Below, piece by piece: positions 45,886 to 55,304 of a stretch of 64,000 nucleotides of DNA. The notes beneath the pieces are model-generated. The model made no database searches. It saw nothing but the letters and a program-made list of their open reading frames with translations, and was not told where the DNA came from. Source of the stretch: JAKOWB01 sp038363005 (GTDB taxonomy: Bacteria; Pseudomonadota; Alphaproteobacteria; Kiloniellales; JACOMY01); assembly GCA_038363005.1 (NCBI GenBank), contig JBBQBI010000011.1:1-64000 (forward strand), given 5' to 3'. The translations under genes and the position numbers were made by a program. Every line of letters starts with the position of its first letter. Position 1 is the stretch's first letter.

Positions 45886-45932
45886 CTGCGCCGCCACGGT
45901 CAAGGTAGGGCGACCTTGCCCATGACCGGCGG

Positions 45933-48008
45933 ATGGCCGACCGTACAGGCTGCGGCGAGGTGCGGCGGGGGACGTTTGTGCGCACACAGCGGGAAGCCTG
46001 GCTCTGGCGGCTGGCCGCGTTGGTCTGCGGCCTGGGCTATGCCGCCTGGGCCTGCGGCCCGCGGGTCTTCGACCCGGGCTACCTTGCCTGGCTGACCGGC
46101 GATCCGGCGACTGCCTATCTCGGCTGGGGCTTCCTGCGCGCCGAGACCGCCTGGCATTTTCCACCGACCTGGGTGGCCGGCCTCGGTTATCCGAAGGGGC
46201 TATCGGCCAGCTTCACCGACCTGGTGCCGATCGTCGCCCTGCCGCTGGCGACGCTGGATCGCTGGCTGCCGCGTGACTTCCAGTACTTCGGCCTGTTGAT
46301 CGCCCTGCACGCCGTGCTGCAGGCCTGGTTTGGCTTCCGCCTGGCGGGGCAACTCGCCGGGGGGCGGCGCTTGGCAGCGCTGGGTGGTGGGCTACTGCTG
46401 CTGCTGGCGCCGGCCTTCTGGCAGCGCTTTGGCGGCCACTTCGCGCTGTCGGCGCACTGGATCCTGCTGGCCGCCCTGTTGATCTACCTGCAGGCCGGGC
46501 GGCCGGCCCGCTGGCGCGGCCTGCTGGGTGTCGCCCTGCTGATCTGGGTCGCTGGCGGCTACAACCCCTATCTGCTCGCCATGGCCGCCCTGCTGCTGCT
46601 GGCCGCGCTGTGGCGGCAGCGGCTGCTGCGGCTGATGACCTGGCGGCGCCTGGCCGGGCTGCTGCTCCTGGGCCTGCTGCTGGCGCTTGCCTCGCTCCTG
46701 GTACACGGCTTTCTGGTATTGCCGCTGGCACCGGGCGATCTGGGCGTCGGTGGCTATCGCACCTTCAGCGCCACGCTGCTGGCCCTGGTCGATCCCATGG
46801 GGCAGAGCCGCCTGGTGCCCTGGTCGGGCACCGCGGCCAGCCGTGGGGAGGGTTTCGCCTACCTCGGCCTGGGGGGCGGGCTGCTGCTTGCCCTGGCGCT
46901 GCCGCACCTGTGGACCGCGTGGGCCAGCTGGCGCGACTGGCTGCCGCTGGCCCTGCTGGCGCTGGCGGCCTTTGCGTTCGCGCTCTCTGACCGCCTTACC
47001 ATCGGCCAGCACGTGCTCTTCACGGTCGAGCTGCCGCGCTGGATCGAACCGCTCACGCGGTTCTTCCGGGCCGCCGGCCGCTTCGTCTGGCCGCTGCACT
47101 ATGCGTTGCTGCTGGCCGGTCTCTGGGGGCTCGGCCGCTGGCGGCGGCGCGACCTGGCGACCGCCCTCATCTGGGGCCTGCTGGCGCTGCAGCTGGTCGA
47201 ACTGGCGCCGCAGCGCAGCCATCTGGCCGCGCGTTTCGCCCCGCAGCCGGCGACGCCGCTGCAGGCGCCCGATTGGCAGAACCTCGGCGCCGGCCATGCT
47301 CATCTGGTCGTGCTGCCACCCTGGCAATGTGAGCCAACGCACCAGCCGGGCGGGCGCCTCGGCTACTGGATCTATGGCGACCTGGCGCTGCGCCAGGGGA
47401 TGACGATCAACAGCGTCTATGCCGCACGCTACGGCGCCGACTTTCTGGCCGCCCACTGCGAAGCCTTGTCGGCGCGGTTGCTGGACGAGGGCCTGGCGGG
47501 CGACACGGCCTATGTCCTGGATGGCGACGCCGCGCGCCTGCTGGCGCTGCTGCCGTCGCCAGGACAGTGGTGCAGCCCAATTGACGGCACGGTGCTCTGC
47601 CGCAACAGCGGGACGGGGCAGGGGCTATCGCCGGCGCTGCTGGCGACGCTGTTCGACGTCCTGCCGCTCGACCAATCGGTCGGCCCGCTGGGCGCGACGC
47701 GTTTTCTGGCGGTGCCGGCCACGCCGATTGGCCTGGCCTTCCGGGTGCCGGAGGAGGCCACCGCTCCGCTGGTCCTGGAGCTCGCCTGCCCGGGCGGGGC
47801 GCTGCCGCCGCCGGGTGTCGTGACGCTGACCGTCGATGGCGTTCGGCAGGCTCCGCCGGTCGCTGTCGCCTTGGCGCCGGGCCGCTGGCGCCTGCCGGTC
47901 GGCAGGCTGCCGCCGGGCGGCCTGGCCGGCGTGGCGCTGGCCGGGCTGCCGGGGCGACTCCAGGACTGCGCCGTGACGCTGGCGCTCGACCAGCTGGCCC
48001 GCCCCTGA
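45933..48008 (+). CDS. DUF6311-like polytopic membrane protein, copy 2
   Basis: 691 residues from ATG 45933 (GTG at 45978 is another possible start). Collinear with copy 1: DPATAYLGWGFLRAETAWHFPPTWVAGLG, LPRDFQYFGL and the same C-terminal soluble part, clearly a tandem duplication. Ten or more helices. The two lie between clpX and lon, 47 bases apart, and are probably cotranscribed. Likely related to cell-surface glycan transfer, by family analogy only. Confidence 0.8.
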   Translation: MADRTGCGEVRRGTFVRTQREAWLWRLAALVCGLGYAAWACGPRVFDPGYLAWLTGDPATAYLGWGFLRAETAWHFPPTWVAGLGYPKGLSASFTDLVPIVALPLATLDRWLPRDFQYFGLLIALHAVLQAWFGFRLAGQLAGGRRLAALGGGLLLLLAPAFWQRFGGHFALSAHWILLAALLIYLQAGRPARWRGLLGVALLIWVAGGYNPYLLAMAALLLLAALWRQRLLRLMTWRRLAGLLLLGLLLALASLLVHGFLVLPLAPGDLGVGGYRTFSATLLALVDPMGQSRLVPWSGTAASRGEGFAYLGLGGGLLLALALPHLWTAWASWRDWLPLALLALAAFAFALSDRLTIGQHVLFTVELPRWIEPLTRFFRAAGRFVWPLHYALLLAGLWGLGRWRRRDLATALIWGLLALQLVELAPQRSHLAARFAPQPATPLQAPDWQNLGAGHAHLVVLPPWQCEPTHQPGGRLGYWIYGDLALRQGMTINSVYAARYGADFLAAHCEALSARLLDEGLAGDTAYVLDGDAARLLALLPSPGQWCSPIDGTVLCRNSGTGQGLSPALLATLFDVLPLDQSVGPLGATRFLAVPATPIGLAFRVPEEATAPLVLELACPGGALPPPGVVTLTVDGVRQAPPVAVALAPGRWRLPVGRLPPGGLAGVALAGLPGRLQDCAVTLALDQLARP

Positions 48009-48254
48009 GCTGCGCCTGCCGGGACAGGGACTGCTGCGTGCCGGCGGCATAATCGCGGCGCGGCTTGTCGCAGCGCCGGCCGCGGGGCCACCGGGGACAG
48101 TGTCCCGGGGCGTCGGATGCTATAAACCTTGATTTAACGGACATCGCTGCCAACCTTCATGCAGCGGACTGCCCATAGAGTCTCACGGTGGGGCGACGGG
48201 GGTCCGGCCTGGGGGTGCCCAATCTCGGGGCCCCGGCAACGGAAATGAGGTAAC

Positions 48255-50654
48255 ATGCTCGACCTTTCAAAGGGAAATCTGTTCCCGGTCCTGCCCCTCC
48301 GGGACATCGTCGTCTTCCCGCACATGATCGTTCCGCTCTTCGTCGGACGCGAAAAGTCCGTCAAGGCGCTGGAAGACGTCATGCGTGACGACAAGCAGAT
48401 CCTGCTGGTCACGCAGAAGAATGCGGCGCAAGACGACCCGCAGCCTGGCGATATCTTCTCGGTCGGCACCATCGGCACGGTGCTGCAGCTGCTGAAGCTT
48501 CCCGACGGCACCGTGAAGGTGCTGGTCGAGGGCAGCCAGCGCGCGCGCATCACGAAGTTCGCCGACAACGAGAATTTCTTCCAGGCCTATGCCGAGCTGC
48601 TCGAGGACAGCAAGACCGAGGAGCGCGAACTGGATGCGCTGATGCGCACCGTGGTCTCGCAGTTCGAGCAGTACATCAAGCTGAACAAGAAGATCCCGCC
48701 CGAGGTGCTGGTCTCGGTCAACCAGATCGACGACGCGTCGAAGCTGGTCGACACCGTGGCCTCGCACCTGTCGCTGAAGATTCCTGAGAAGCAGGAGCTG
48801 CTCGAGACCGACTCGATCGCCGAGCGGCTGGAGAAGGTCTACGGCTTCATGGAGGGCGAGATCGGCGTCCTGCAGGTGGAGAAGCGCATCCGCAACCGCG
48901 TCAAGCGGCAGATGGAGAAGACGCAGCGCGAGTACTACCTGAACGAACAGCTCAAGGCGATCCAGAAGGAGCTGGGCGAGGGCGAGGACGGCAAGGACGA
49001 GGTCGCCGAAATCGAGGAGCGGATCAAGAAGACCCGCCTGTCGAAGGAGGCGCGCGACAAGGCCAAGGGCGAAGTGAAGAAGCTTCGCACCATGAGCCCC
49101 ATGTCGGCCGAGGCGACGGTGGTGCGCAACTATCTGGAATGGATCCTGTCGATCCCCTGGAAGAAGCGCACCAAGGTGAAGAACGACCTCCGCGCCGCGC
49201 AGGCCGTGCTGGATGCCGACCACTATGGTCTTGAGAAGGTGAAGGACCGCATCGTCGAGTACCTCGCGGTGCAGCTGCGCCAGAACAAGATCAAGGGCCC
49301 GATCCTCTGCCTGGTCGGCCCCCCGGGTGTCGGCAAGACCTCGCTCGGCAAGTCCATTGCCCGGGCCACGGGACGCAACTTCGTGCGCATGTCGCTGGGC
49401 GGCGTGCGGGACGAGGCGGAGATCCGCGGCCATCGGCGCACCTACATCGGCTCGATGCCCGGCAAGGTGATCCAGGGCATGAAGAAGGCGAAGAGCTCCA
49501 ACCCGCTCTTCCTGCTCGACGAGATCGACAAGCTCGGCGCCGACTGGCGCGGGGACCCGAGCTCGGCGCTGCTGGAGGTGCTGGACCCGGAGCAGAATTC
49601 GACCTTTGCCGACCACTACCTGGAGGTCGACTACGACCTGTCGGACGTGATGTTCGTGACCACGGCGAACACGCTGCGCATGCCGCAGCCGCTGCTCGAC
49701 CGCATGGAGATCATCCGGCTGCCCGGCTACACCGAGGACGAGAAGGTGGAGATCGCCAAGCGCCACCTGCTGCCCAAGGTCCTGAAGGACAACGCGCTGA
49801 AGGAGGGTGAATGGCAGATTGCCGACGAGGCGATCCACGACCTGATCCGCTACTACACGCGTGAAGCCGGCGTTCGTAACCTGGAGCGCGAGCTCTCGAC
49901 ACTGGCCCGCAAGGCGGTGAAGGAGATCGCCCTGGGCGAGGCCAAGACGGTCAAGGTCACCTCCAAGCTGCTCGACAAGTACGCCGGCGTCCGCAAGTTC
50001 CGCTTCGGTGAAGTGGAAGCCGAGGATCTGGTGGGCGTGTCGACCGGATTGGCCTGGACCGAGGTCGGCGGCGAGCTGCTGCAGATCGAAGCCGTGCCGG
50101 TGCGTGGCAAGGGCAAGGTCTCGGCCACCGGCAAGCTGGGCGACGTGATGAAGGAGTCGATCCAGGCGGCGGAGTCCTACGTCAAGAGCAAGGCCACGCT
50201 CTATGGCATCAAGCCGACCATGTTCGAGAAGAAGGACATCCACGTGCACGTGCCGGAAGGCGCGACGCCCAAGGACGGTCCCTCGGCCGGCATTGCCATG
50301 GTCACCGCCATCGTTTCGGCGATGACCGGCATCGCGGTGCGCCGCGACGTCGCCATGACTGGCGAGGTCACGCTGCGCGGCCGGGTGCTGCCGATCGGTG
50401 GCTTGAAGGAGAAGCTGCTGGCCGCGCTGCGCGGTGGCCTGAAGACGGTCATCATCCCGCAGGAGAACGAGAAGGACCTGGCCGACATCCCGGACAACGT
50501 GAAGAAGGGGATGAAGATCATCCCGGTCTCCACCGCGGACGAGGTGCTGGCGATCGCTCTGGTCGAGCCGCTGGTGGCCATCGACTGGTCGGAGGAGGCG
50601 GAGCCACCGCCGCCGGCCAAGTCGGAAGGCGAAGCGGGCCTGCTGACCCACTAA
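48255..50654 (+). CDS. lon: ATP-dependent Lon protease
   Basis: 799 residues. N-terminal LON substrate-binding domain (PVLPLRDIVVFPHMIVPLFVGR), AAA+ module with Walker A GPPGVGKTS (about 355-363) and FLLDEIDK, and the C-terminal protease domain with catalytic Ser in KDGPSAGIAMVTA and Lys in GLKEKLLAA. Degrades misfolded and regulatory proteins. The 246-base upstream gap holds the promoter, with a dyad near 48094-48106, but no convincing heat-shock hexamers. Confidence 0.98.
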   Translation: MLDLSKGNLFPVLPLRDIVVFPHMIVPLFVGREKSVKALEDVMRDDKQILLVTQKNAAQDDPQPGDIFSVGTIGTVLQLLKLPDGTVKVLVEGSQRARITKFADNENFFQAYAELLEDSKTEERELDALMRTVVSQFEQYIKLNKKIPPEVLVSVNQIDDASKLVDTVASHLSLKIPEKQELLETDSIAERLEKVYGFMEGEIGVLQVEKRIRNRVKRQMEKTQREYYLNEQLKAIQKELGEGEDGKDEVAEIEERIKKTRLSKEARDKAKGEVKKLRTMSPMSAEATVVRNYLEWILSIPWKKRTKVKNDLRAAQAVLDADHYGLEKVKDRIVEYLAVQLRQNKIKGPILCLVGPPGVGKTSLGKSIARATGRNFVRMSLGGVRDEAEIRGHRRTYIGSMPGKVIQGMKKAKSSNPLFLLDEIDKLGADWRGDPSSALLEVLDPEQNSTFADHYLEVDYDLSDVMFVTTANTLRMPQPLLDRMEIIRLPGYTEDEKVEIAKRHLLPKVLKDNALKEGEWQIADEAIHDLIRYYTREAGVRNLERELSTLARKAVKEIALGEAKTVKVTSKLLDKYAGVRKFRFGEVEAEDLVGVSTGLAWTEVGGELLQIEAVPVRGKGKVSATGKLGDVMKESIQAAESYVKSKATLYGIKPTMFEKKDIHVHVPEGATPKDGPSAGIAMVTAIVSAMTGIAVRRDVAMTGEVTLRGRVLPIGGLKEKLLAALRGGLKTVIIPQENEKDLADIPDNVKKGMKIIPVSTADEVLAIALVEPLVAIDWSEEAEPPPPAKSEGEAGLLTH

Positions 50655-50680
50655 GCCAGGCGGGCTGAACTGAACGGCGA

Positions 50681-50716
50681 GAGGCCGGTCCCACAAGGGG
50701 CCGGCCTCTTTGCTTT
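50681..50716 (+). terminator. intrinsic terminator after lon
   Basis: GAGGCCGGTCCC and GGGGCCGGCCTC form a 12-base stem (one wobble) with an ACAA loop, followed by TTTGCTTT. It lies 27 bases after the lon stop. Confidence 0.88.
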
Positions 50717-50728
50717 GGGCGGCGGTAG

Positions 50729-51691
50729 CTAAGCGATGCGGTTCGGCGGCTTCCGGCCGGCGAAATAGGCATCCAGGTTGTCCAGGCAGCAGAAGCCCAT
50801 GGCGTTGCGCGTCTCCACCGTTGCGCTGCCCATGTGTGGCAGCAGATAGGTGTTCGGCAGCGGCAGGTAGCCGGGATGCAGCTTCGGTTCGCCGCGATAA
50901 ACGTCGAGGCCGGCGGCCGCCAGCTTGCCGGAGGTGAGCGCGGCGATCATCGCCTCGTCATCGACCAGGGTGCCGCGCGCAGTGTTCACCACGATGGCGC
51001 CGTCGGGCAGCAGCGCGATGCGGCGCGCGTCGAGGAAGTTCTCGGTCTCGGCCGAGGCTGGCGCGTTGATCGAGAAGAAATCGCTGTCGGCCAGCAGCGC
51101 CTCGGGATCGGCGTAGTAGACCGCGCCCTGCTCCAGGTCCGGCGTCAGGCGGCTGCGGTTGTGATAGAGGATCGTCATGCCGAAGGCGCGCGCGCGTTCG
51201 GCCACGGCGCGGCCGATCCGGCCCATGCCATAGATGCCGAGCCGCTTGCCGCCCAGGCTCCAGCCCATCAGCTGGCGCGGGTTCCAGCCCTCCCACGCGC
51301 CGGCACGCAGCATCGACTGGCCCTCCCAGGCGCGCCGCGCCGCGCCCAGCATGCAGAGCAGCGTGATGTCGGCGGTGGCATCGGTCAGCACGTCGGGCGT
51401 GTTGGTGACTATCAGGCTGCGTGCCTTGGCCGCCGCCAGGTCGAGGTGGTCATAGCCGACCGAGAAGGTGGCGATCATCTTCACCCGCGCCGGCAGCTTG
51501 CCGATCAGGCCGGCCTGCAGCGGCGCGCCGGGCGCGGTGATGATGGCATCTGCGGCGGCTGCGCCGGCCAGGATCTCGTCCTGGCCCAGGGGCTCGGACT
51601 GCTGGTGCAGCCGGGCGTCGTAGTCGCGGCTGGCGCGCGCGGCCACGGCGTCGGGCAGGCAGCGGGTGACGAGCAGGACGGGCTTGGACAT
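50729..51691 (-). CDS. D-isomer-specific 2-hydroxyacid dehydrogenase (glyoxylate/hydroxypyruvate reductase-like)
   Basis: 320 residues from MSKPVLLVTR. NAD(P) motif GIYGMGRIGRAVAERA (GxGxxG), then catalytic Arg (NTARGTLVDDEAM), Glu (VYRGEP) and His (LLPHMGSAT), all intact. Related to GhrB/GyaR, which reduce glyoxylate and hydroxypyruvate. A longer upstream frame is of poor quality. Divergent from the EipB gene. Confidence 0.93.
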   Translation of the reverse strand: MSKPVLLVTRCLPDAVAARASRDYDARLHQQSEPLGQDEILAGAAAADAIITAPGAPLQAGLIGKLPARVKMIATFSVGYDHLDLAAAKARSLIVTNTPDVLTDATADITLLCMLGAARRAWEGQSMLRAGAWEGWNPRQLMGWSLGGKRLGIYGMGRIGRAVAERARAFGMTILYHNRSRLTPDLEQGAVYYADPEALLADSDFFSINAPASAETENFLDARRIALLPDGAIVVNTARGTLVDDEAMIAALTSGKLAAAGLDVYRGEPKLHPGYLPLPNTYLLPHMGSATVETRNAMGFCCLDNLDAYFAGRKPPNRIA

Positions 51692-51893
51692 GCGGGTTCC
51701 TCGGGTAGGCGGAGGGGGGTGACGGCAGGGCGCCAGTCTAGGGGCCGGCTGGCCGGCGACCCGCCTTGGAGCGACCCCGCCCGCTCCGTCAGCGCTATCT
51801 GGCCGCAGTTCGACCGTGTCCCCCGGCTTGTGGCAACCCTTGCCAGGGCCTAGCGTTGACACAGCAACTCCAGCCTCCGGCAGTTGAGGAATA

Positions 51894-52706
51894 ATGCGGA
51901 CCCAGCTCCTGACCCCGATTCTGGCCGCTGCCCTGCTGGCCCCCGCCCTGTCCGTGCCGGCCGCCGCGGCGGCGCAGCTGGTGCCGCATCGCGCGGTCTA
52001 TAGCCTCAGCCTCACCACCAGCGATCCCGGCAGCAAGATCGGCAACGCGGTGGGCGACCTGGTGTTCGAGGTCGACGACCTCTGCGAGGCCTGGTCCAGC
52101 CTGACCGAGATGCGCTTCCAGGTGCTCTATGACGACGGCACCGAGGTGCGTTTCGGCACCTCGATCAAGGCCTGGGAGTCCAAGGACGGCCTGACCTATC
52201 GCTTCTACGTGAAGCGCCGCTCAACCTTCGAGGACCCGCAGGATGTCGAGGGCGTGGCGACCTTGGCTGGACCGGGACAGGGCGGTGTCGCCGAGTTCAA
52301 GGGCGACAACCCGCACAGCCTGACCCTGCCGGCCGATACGCTGTTTCCCACCAAGCACGGCCTGGTGCTGGCCGATGCCGCCGCCGCCGGGGAGAACCGG
52401 GTCTATGCCACGGTGTTCGACGGCACCGAAGAGGCGACGCTCTACGAGGTCAACGCCCTGGTCGCCGGCGCGGTGCCGGAGGGCGTGCAGCCGACCCTGG
52501 CCTCGCCGCTGCTGGAGGAGGAGCCCTCCTGGCGCCTGGTGCTGGCCTATTTCGAGGACGGCGACGACAGCGGCGTGGCACAGCACGAGGCGACGCTGCG
52601 GCTGTTCGAGAACGGCGTGGTCGACGACCAGCTGTTCGACTTCGGCGACTTCGCGCTGAAGGCCCGGCTGGTGAAGCTGGAGCAGCGGCCCAAGGGCGGT
52701 TGCTGA
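51894..52706 (+). CDS. cell envelope protein EipB-like (DUF1849)
   Basis: 270 residues, signal peptide MRTQLLTPILAAALLAPALSVPAAA. Mature start QLVPHRAVYSLSL is the family signature, followed by the beta-spiral domain with GDLVFEVDDLCEAWSS. In Brucella EipB the two cysteines form a disulfide and the protein is needed for envelope integrity; here a Cys lies in DDLCEAW and a final Cys ends the protein (GGC). Periplasmic. Start supported by GAGGAAT. Confidence 0.85.
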   Translation: MRTQLLTPILAAALLAPALSVPAAAAAQLVPHRAVYSLSLTTSDPGSKIGNAVGDLVFEVDDLCEAWSSLTEMRFQVLYDDGTEVRFGTSIKAWESKDGLTYRFYVKRRSTFEDPQDVEGVATLAGPGQGGVAEFKGDNPHSLTLPADTLFPTKHGLVLADAAAAGENRVYATVFDGTEEATLYEVNALVAGAVPEGVQPTLASPLLEEEPSWRLVLAYFEDGDDSGVAQHEATLRLFENGVVDDQLFDFGDFALKARLVKLEQRPKGGC

Positions 52707-52718
52707 CCGCTCTCCTCG

Positions 52719-53990
52719 TCACCCCTTCTTCATGCCGATGCCCTTGCCGATGGCGCCCTGGCCCAGCTTGCCGCGCACCGCGTCGATCGCGCGCTCCACG
52801 CGGGCAGCGCGGTCGCGCGCCGGATCCACCAGATCCGGCGGATCGGCCCGGCTGCCGTCCACCAGGTCGTCGGTGCCGATGCCGATCAGGCGGAAGGCAC
52901 GACCGTCTGTCTCGCGCTCCAGCAGGGCCAGGCCGGCCTGGAAGATCAGCGCCGCCAGCTGTGTCGGGTCGGGCAGGCGGCGGTGGCGCGAGATCAGCTT
53001 GAAGTCACGGGTCTTCAGCTTCAGCACCACCGAGTGACCGGCCAGGTTGGCGCGCTTTAAGCGGCGGGCCACGGTCTCCGCCAAGGGCCAGAGCTCGATC
53101 TTCAGGTCTTCCAGCTGCGTCAGGTCGCGGTTGAAGGTGGTTTCCGCCGAGACCGACTTGGTCGGCGAGTCGGGGTCGACGCGACGGTCGTCCTGGCCGC
53201 GGGCGAACCGGTAGAGCCGCCGCCCCATGGAGCCGTAGCGCAGCAGCAGTGACTGCTCGTCCAGCGGCAGCAGGTCGCCGATCAGGCGAATGCCATCACC
53301 CTCAAGCCGGGCCCGCAACGCCTTGCCGACCCCCCAGATCAGGCCGACCGACTGCTTGGCCAGGAAGTCCAGGGCGTCGGCCTGGCCCAGCACGGCGAAG
53401 CCGCGCGGCTTGTCGAGGTCGGAGGCGATCTTGGCCAGCGACTTGTTGTAGCTGAGGCCGATGGAGACGGTGACGCGCTGCTCGCGTTCCACCTTCAGCG
53501 CCAGGGCCGCCAGGGTGCGGGCCGGCGGGCCACCGTGCAGCGCCTCGGTCCCGGTGAGGTCGAGGAAGGCCTCGTCGATCGACAGCGGTTCGATCAGCGG
53601 CGTGGTCTCCAGCATCAGCTGCCGCACCTCGCGCCCGACGGCGCTGTACTTCGCCATCTCCGGCTTGATCACCACGGCGTGTGGGCAGGCGGCCAGCGCC
53701 TTGAACATCGGCATGGCCGAGCGCACGCCATAGAGTCGCGCGACGTAGCAGGCGGCGGAGACGACGCCGCGCTGGCCGCCGCCGACAATCACCGGCTGGT
53801 CCTTCAGCTCCGGCCGGTCGCGCTTCTCCACCGAGGCATAGAAGGCGTCGCAGTCGAGATGCGCGATGGAGAGCTTGCCGAGTTCCGGGTGGTTGACCAC
53901 GCGGCGGCTACCGCAGGCCGGGCAACGCCGCGTCGTCTCGCCATAGAGCGCCAGGCAATCGCGGCAGAGCGCGGTGGCGGTCTCGCTCAT
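52719..53990 (-). CDS. dinB: DNA polymerase IV, alphaproteobacterial type with zinc ribbon
   Basis: 423 residues from MSETATALCRDCLALYG. An N-terminal zinc-ribbon-like CxxC...CxxC (CRDC, CPAC) precedes the Y-family polymerase: HLDCDAFYASVE (catalytic Asp), SIDEAFLDLTG, then thumb and little-finger domains ending near 420. Error-prone synthesis past lesions. Four-base overlap (ATGA) with the ROK gene upstream shows cotranscription. Confidence 0.95.
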   Translation of the reverse strand: MSETATALCRDCLALYGETTRRCPACGSRRVVNHPELGKLSIAHLDCDAFYASVEKRDRPELKDQPVIVGGGQRGVVSAACYVARLYGVRSAMPMFKALAACPHAVVIKPEMAKYSAVGREVRQLMLETTPLIEPLSIDEAFLDLTGTEALHGGPPARTLAALALKVEREQRVTVSIGLSYNKSLAKIASDLDKPRGFAVLGQADALDFLAKQSVGLIWGVGKALRARLEGDGIRLIGDLLPLDEQSLLLRYGSMGRRLYRFARGQDDRRVDPDSPTKSVSAETTFNRDLTQLEDLKIELWPLAETVARRLKRANLAGHSVVLKLKTRDFKLISRHRRLPDPTQLAALIFQAGLALLERETDGRAFRLIGIGTDDLVDGSRADPPDLVDPARDRAARVERAIDAVRGKLGQGAIGKGIGMKKG

Positions 53991-54928
53991 GCTGGCGCGG
54001 GCGCGCTCTCCTGATCCCCGTTCTCCTGTTCCCCGGGCTTCCACAGCCAGGCGGCACCGCGCACGCCGCTCGCATCGCCGTGCTTCGGCGGTAGGATCGG
54101 CGTGGTGCAGACGTCGGAGAAGACCCAGGCCGGCAGCAGCGGCGGCAGGGTGCTGTAGAAGCGCGCCACCTTGGACAGGCCGCCGCCCAGCACGATGGCG
54201 TCCGGATCGATCGCGTTGATGATCGAAGCCAGGCTGCGTGCCAGTCGCTCCTCCAGGCGGCACAGGCTGGCTTCGGCGGCGGCATCGCCGGCCTCGGCCG
54301 CGGCGACGATGGCCGGCCCGTCCAGCGCCTCGCCGGTGACCGCGCGGTGGTCACGTGCCAGGCCGGTGCCTGACACGAAGGTCTCGATACAGCCGCTCTG
54401 CCCGCAGTAGCAGGGCGCGCCCGGCCGCTCGTCATCGCGCGGCCAGGGCAGGGGGTTATGGCCCCATTCCCCGGCGATGGCATTGCGCCCGCCCAGCACG
54501 CGGCCGTCGACCACGAAGCCACCACCGGCCCCGGTGCCCAGGATGGCGCCGAACACCACGCCGGCGCCGGCGGCGGCGCCGTCTGTAGCCTCGGACAGGG
54601 CAAAGCAGTTGGCGTCGTTCTGCAGTCGCACCGGGCGACCCAGGCGGGCGGTCAGGTCGCGGTCCAGGGCGTGGCCGATCAGCCAGGTCGAGTTGGCATT
54701 CTTGATCAGTCCGGTGATCGGCGAGACCGCGCCGGGAATGCCGACGCCGACCGTGCCGCGGCTGCCCAGCGCCGAGTCGGCGGCCTCCACCAGTCCGGCC
54801 AGGGCATCCAGCGTGCGGCCATAGTCGCCCTGCGGCGAGGGAATGCGGCGCCGCCAGGCCTCCTGGCCGTCGGCGGCCAGGGCCAGCAGCTCGATCTTGG
54901 TACCGCCGAGGTCGATGCCATAGCGCAT
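53987..54928 (-). CDS. ROK family sugar kinase (fructokinase-like)
   Basis: 313 residues from MRYGIDLGGTKIELLAL. Phosphate-1 motif DLGGTK, catalytic QNDANCFALSE with the ROK Asp, and the zinc motif GHNPLP ... CYCGQSGCIETFVSGTGL (His plus Cys residues). This matches the Mak/NagK type. A glucose/fructose kinase role is likely; no sugar transporter is close. Overlaps dinB by 4 bases. Confidence 0.93.
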   Translation of the reverse strand: MRYGIDLGGTKIELLALAADGQEAWRRRIPSPQGDYGRTLDALAGLVEAADSALGSRGTVGVGIPGAVSPITGLIKNANSTWLIGHALDRDLTARLGRPVRLQNDANCFALSEATDGAAAGAGVVFGAILGTGAGGGFVVDGRVLGGRNAIAGEWGHNPLPWPRDDERPGAPCYCGQSGCIETFVSGTGLARDHRAVTGEALDGPAIVAAAEAGDAAAEASLCRLEERLARSLASIINAIDPDAIVLGGGLSKVARFYSTLPPLLPAWVFSDVCTTPILPPKHGDASGVRGAAWLWKPGEQENGDQESAPAPA

Positions 54929-55000
54929 GACGGGAGTCTGCCGCTCAGGGGCCGCAACGGCTACCCCCCTCCGCGTGGAAAGCGCGCGGCAGGGCGCCCT

Positions 55001-55032
55001 GAAAACCAAACGGCCGCCCGGAAGGCGGCCGT
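55001..55032 (-). terminator. intrinsic terminator of rpmG
   Basis: On the minus strand ACGGCCGCC and GGCGGCCGT form a 9-base stem with a 5-base loop, followed by TTGGTTTT. It is 26 bases after the rpmG stop and separates it from the ROK kinase gene. Confidence 0.82.
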
Positions 55033-55058
55033 CGTGTTGGTTCAAGTAGCTGAAAAGC

Positions 55059-55226
55059 TTACTTGATCTTGGCTTCCTTGAAGAGCACGTGCTTGCGCGC
55101 GACCGGGTCGTACTTCTTCAGCTGCATCTTCTCGGTCTTGGTGCGCGGATTCTTCTTGGCGACATAGAAGAAACCGGTGTCGGCGGAGCTGACCAGACGG
55201 ATCAGCGTGGTTGCTGGCTTGGCCAT
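55059..55226 (-). CDS. rpmG: 50S ribosomal protein L33
   Basis: 55 residues, MAKPATTLIRLVSSADTGFF at the start and YVAKKNPRTKTEKMQLKKYD in the middle, the L33 signature for the non-zinc form. Upstream spacing fits its own promoter (78 bases to the NUDIX gene). A terminator follows. Confidence 0.97.
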   Translation of the reverse strand: MAKPATTLIRLVSSADTGFFYVAKKNPRTKTEKMQLKKYDPVARKHVLFKEAKIK

Positions 55227-55304
55227 GATTTTACTCGCTCAGGCATGAATTCAAGGTCGCGGACAATAGCCGCTCGTCGCGTGAAGTCAAGCCTGGGGCG
55301 GGCT

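Noticed and set aside
48009..48254. Heat-shock (RpoH) promoter before lon
   Set aside because: A CTTGAT at 48128 exists but no -10 hexamer lies at the right distance; not supported enough to annotate.
48267..50696. 809-codon antisense open frame over lon
   Set aside because: Shadow of lon; His/Leu/Val/Asp-rich, no motif.
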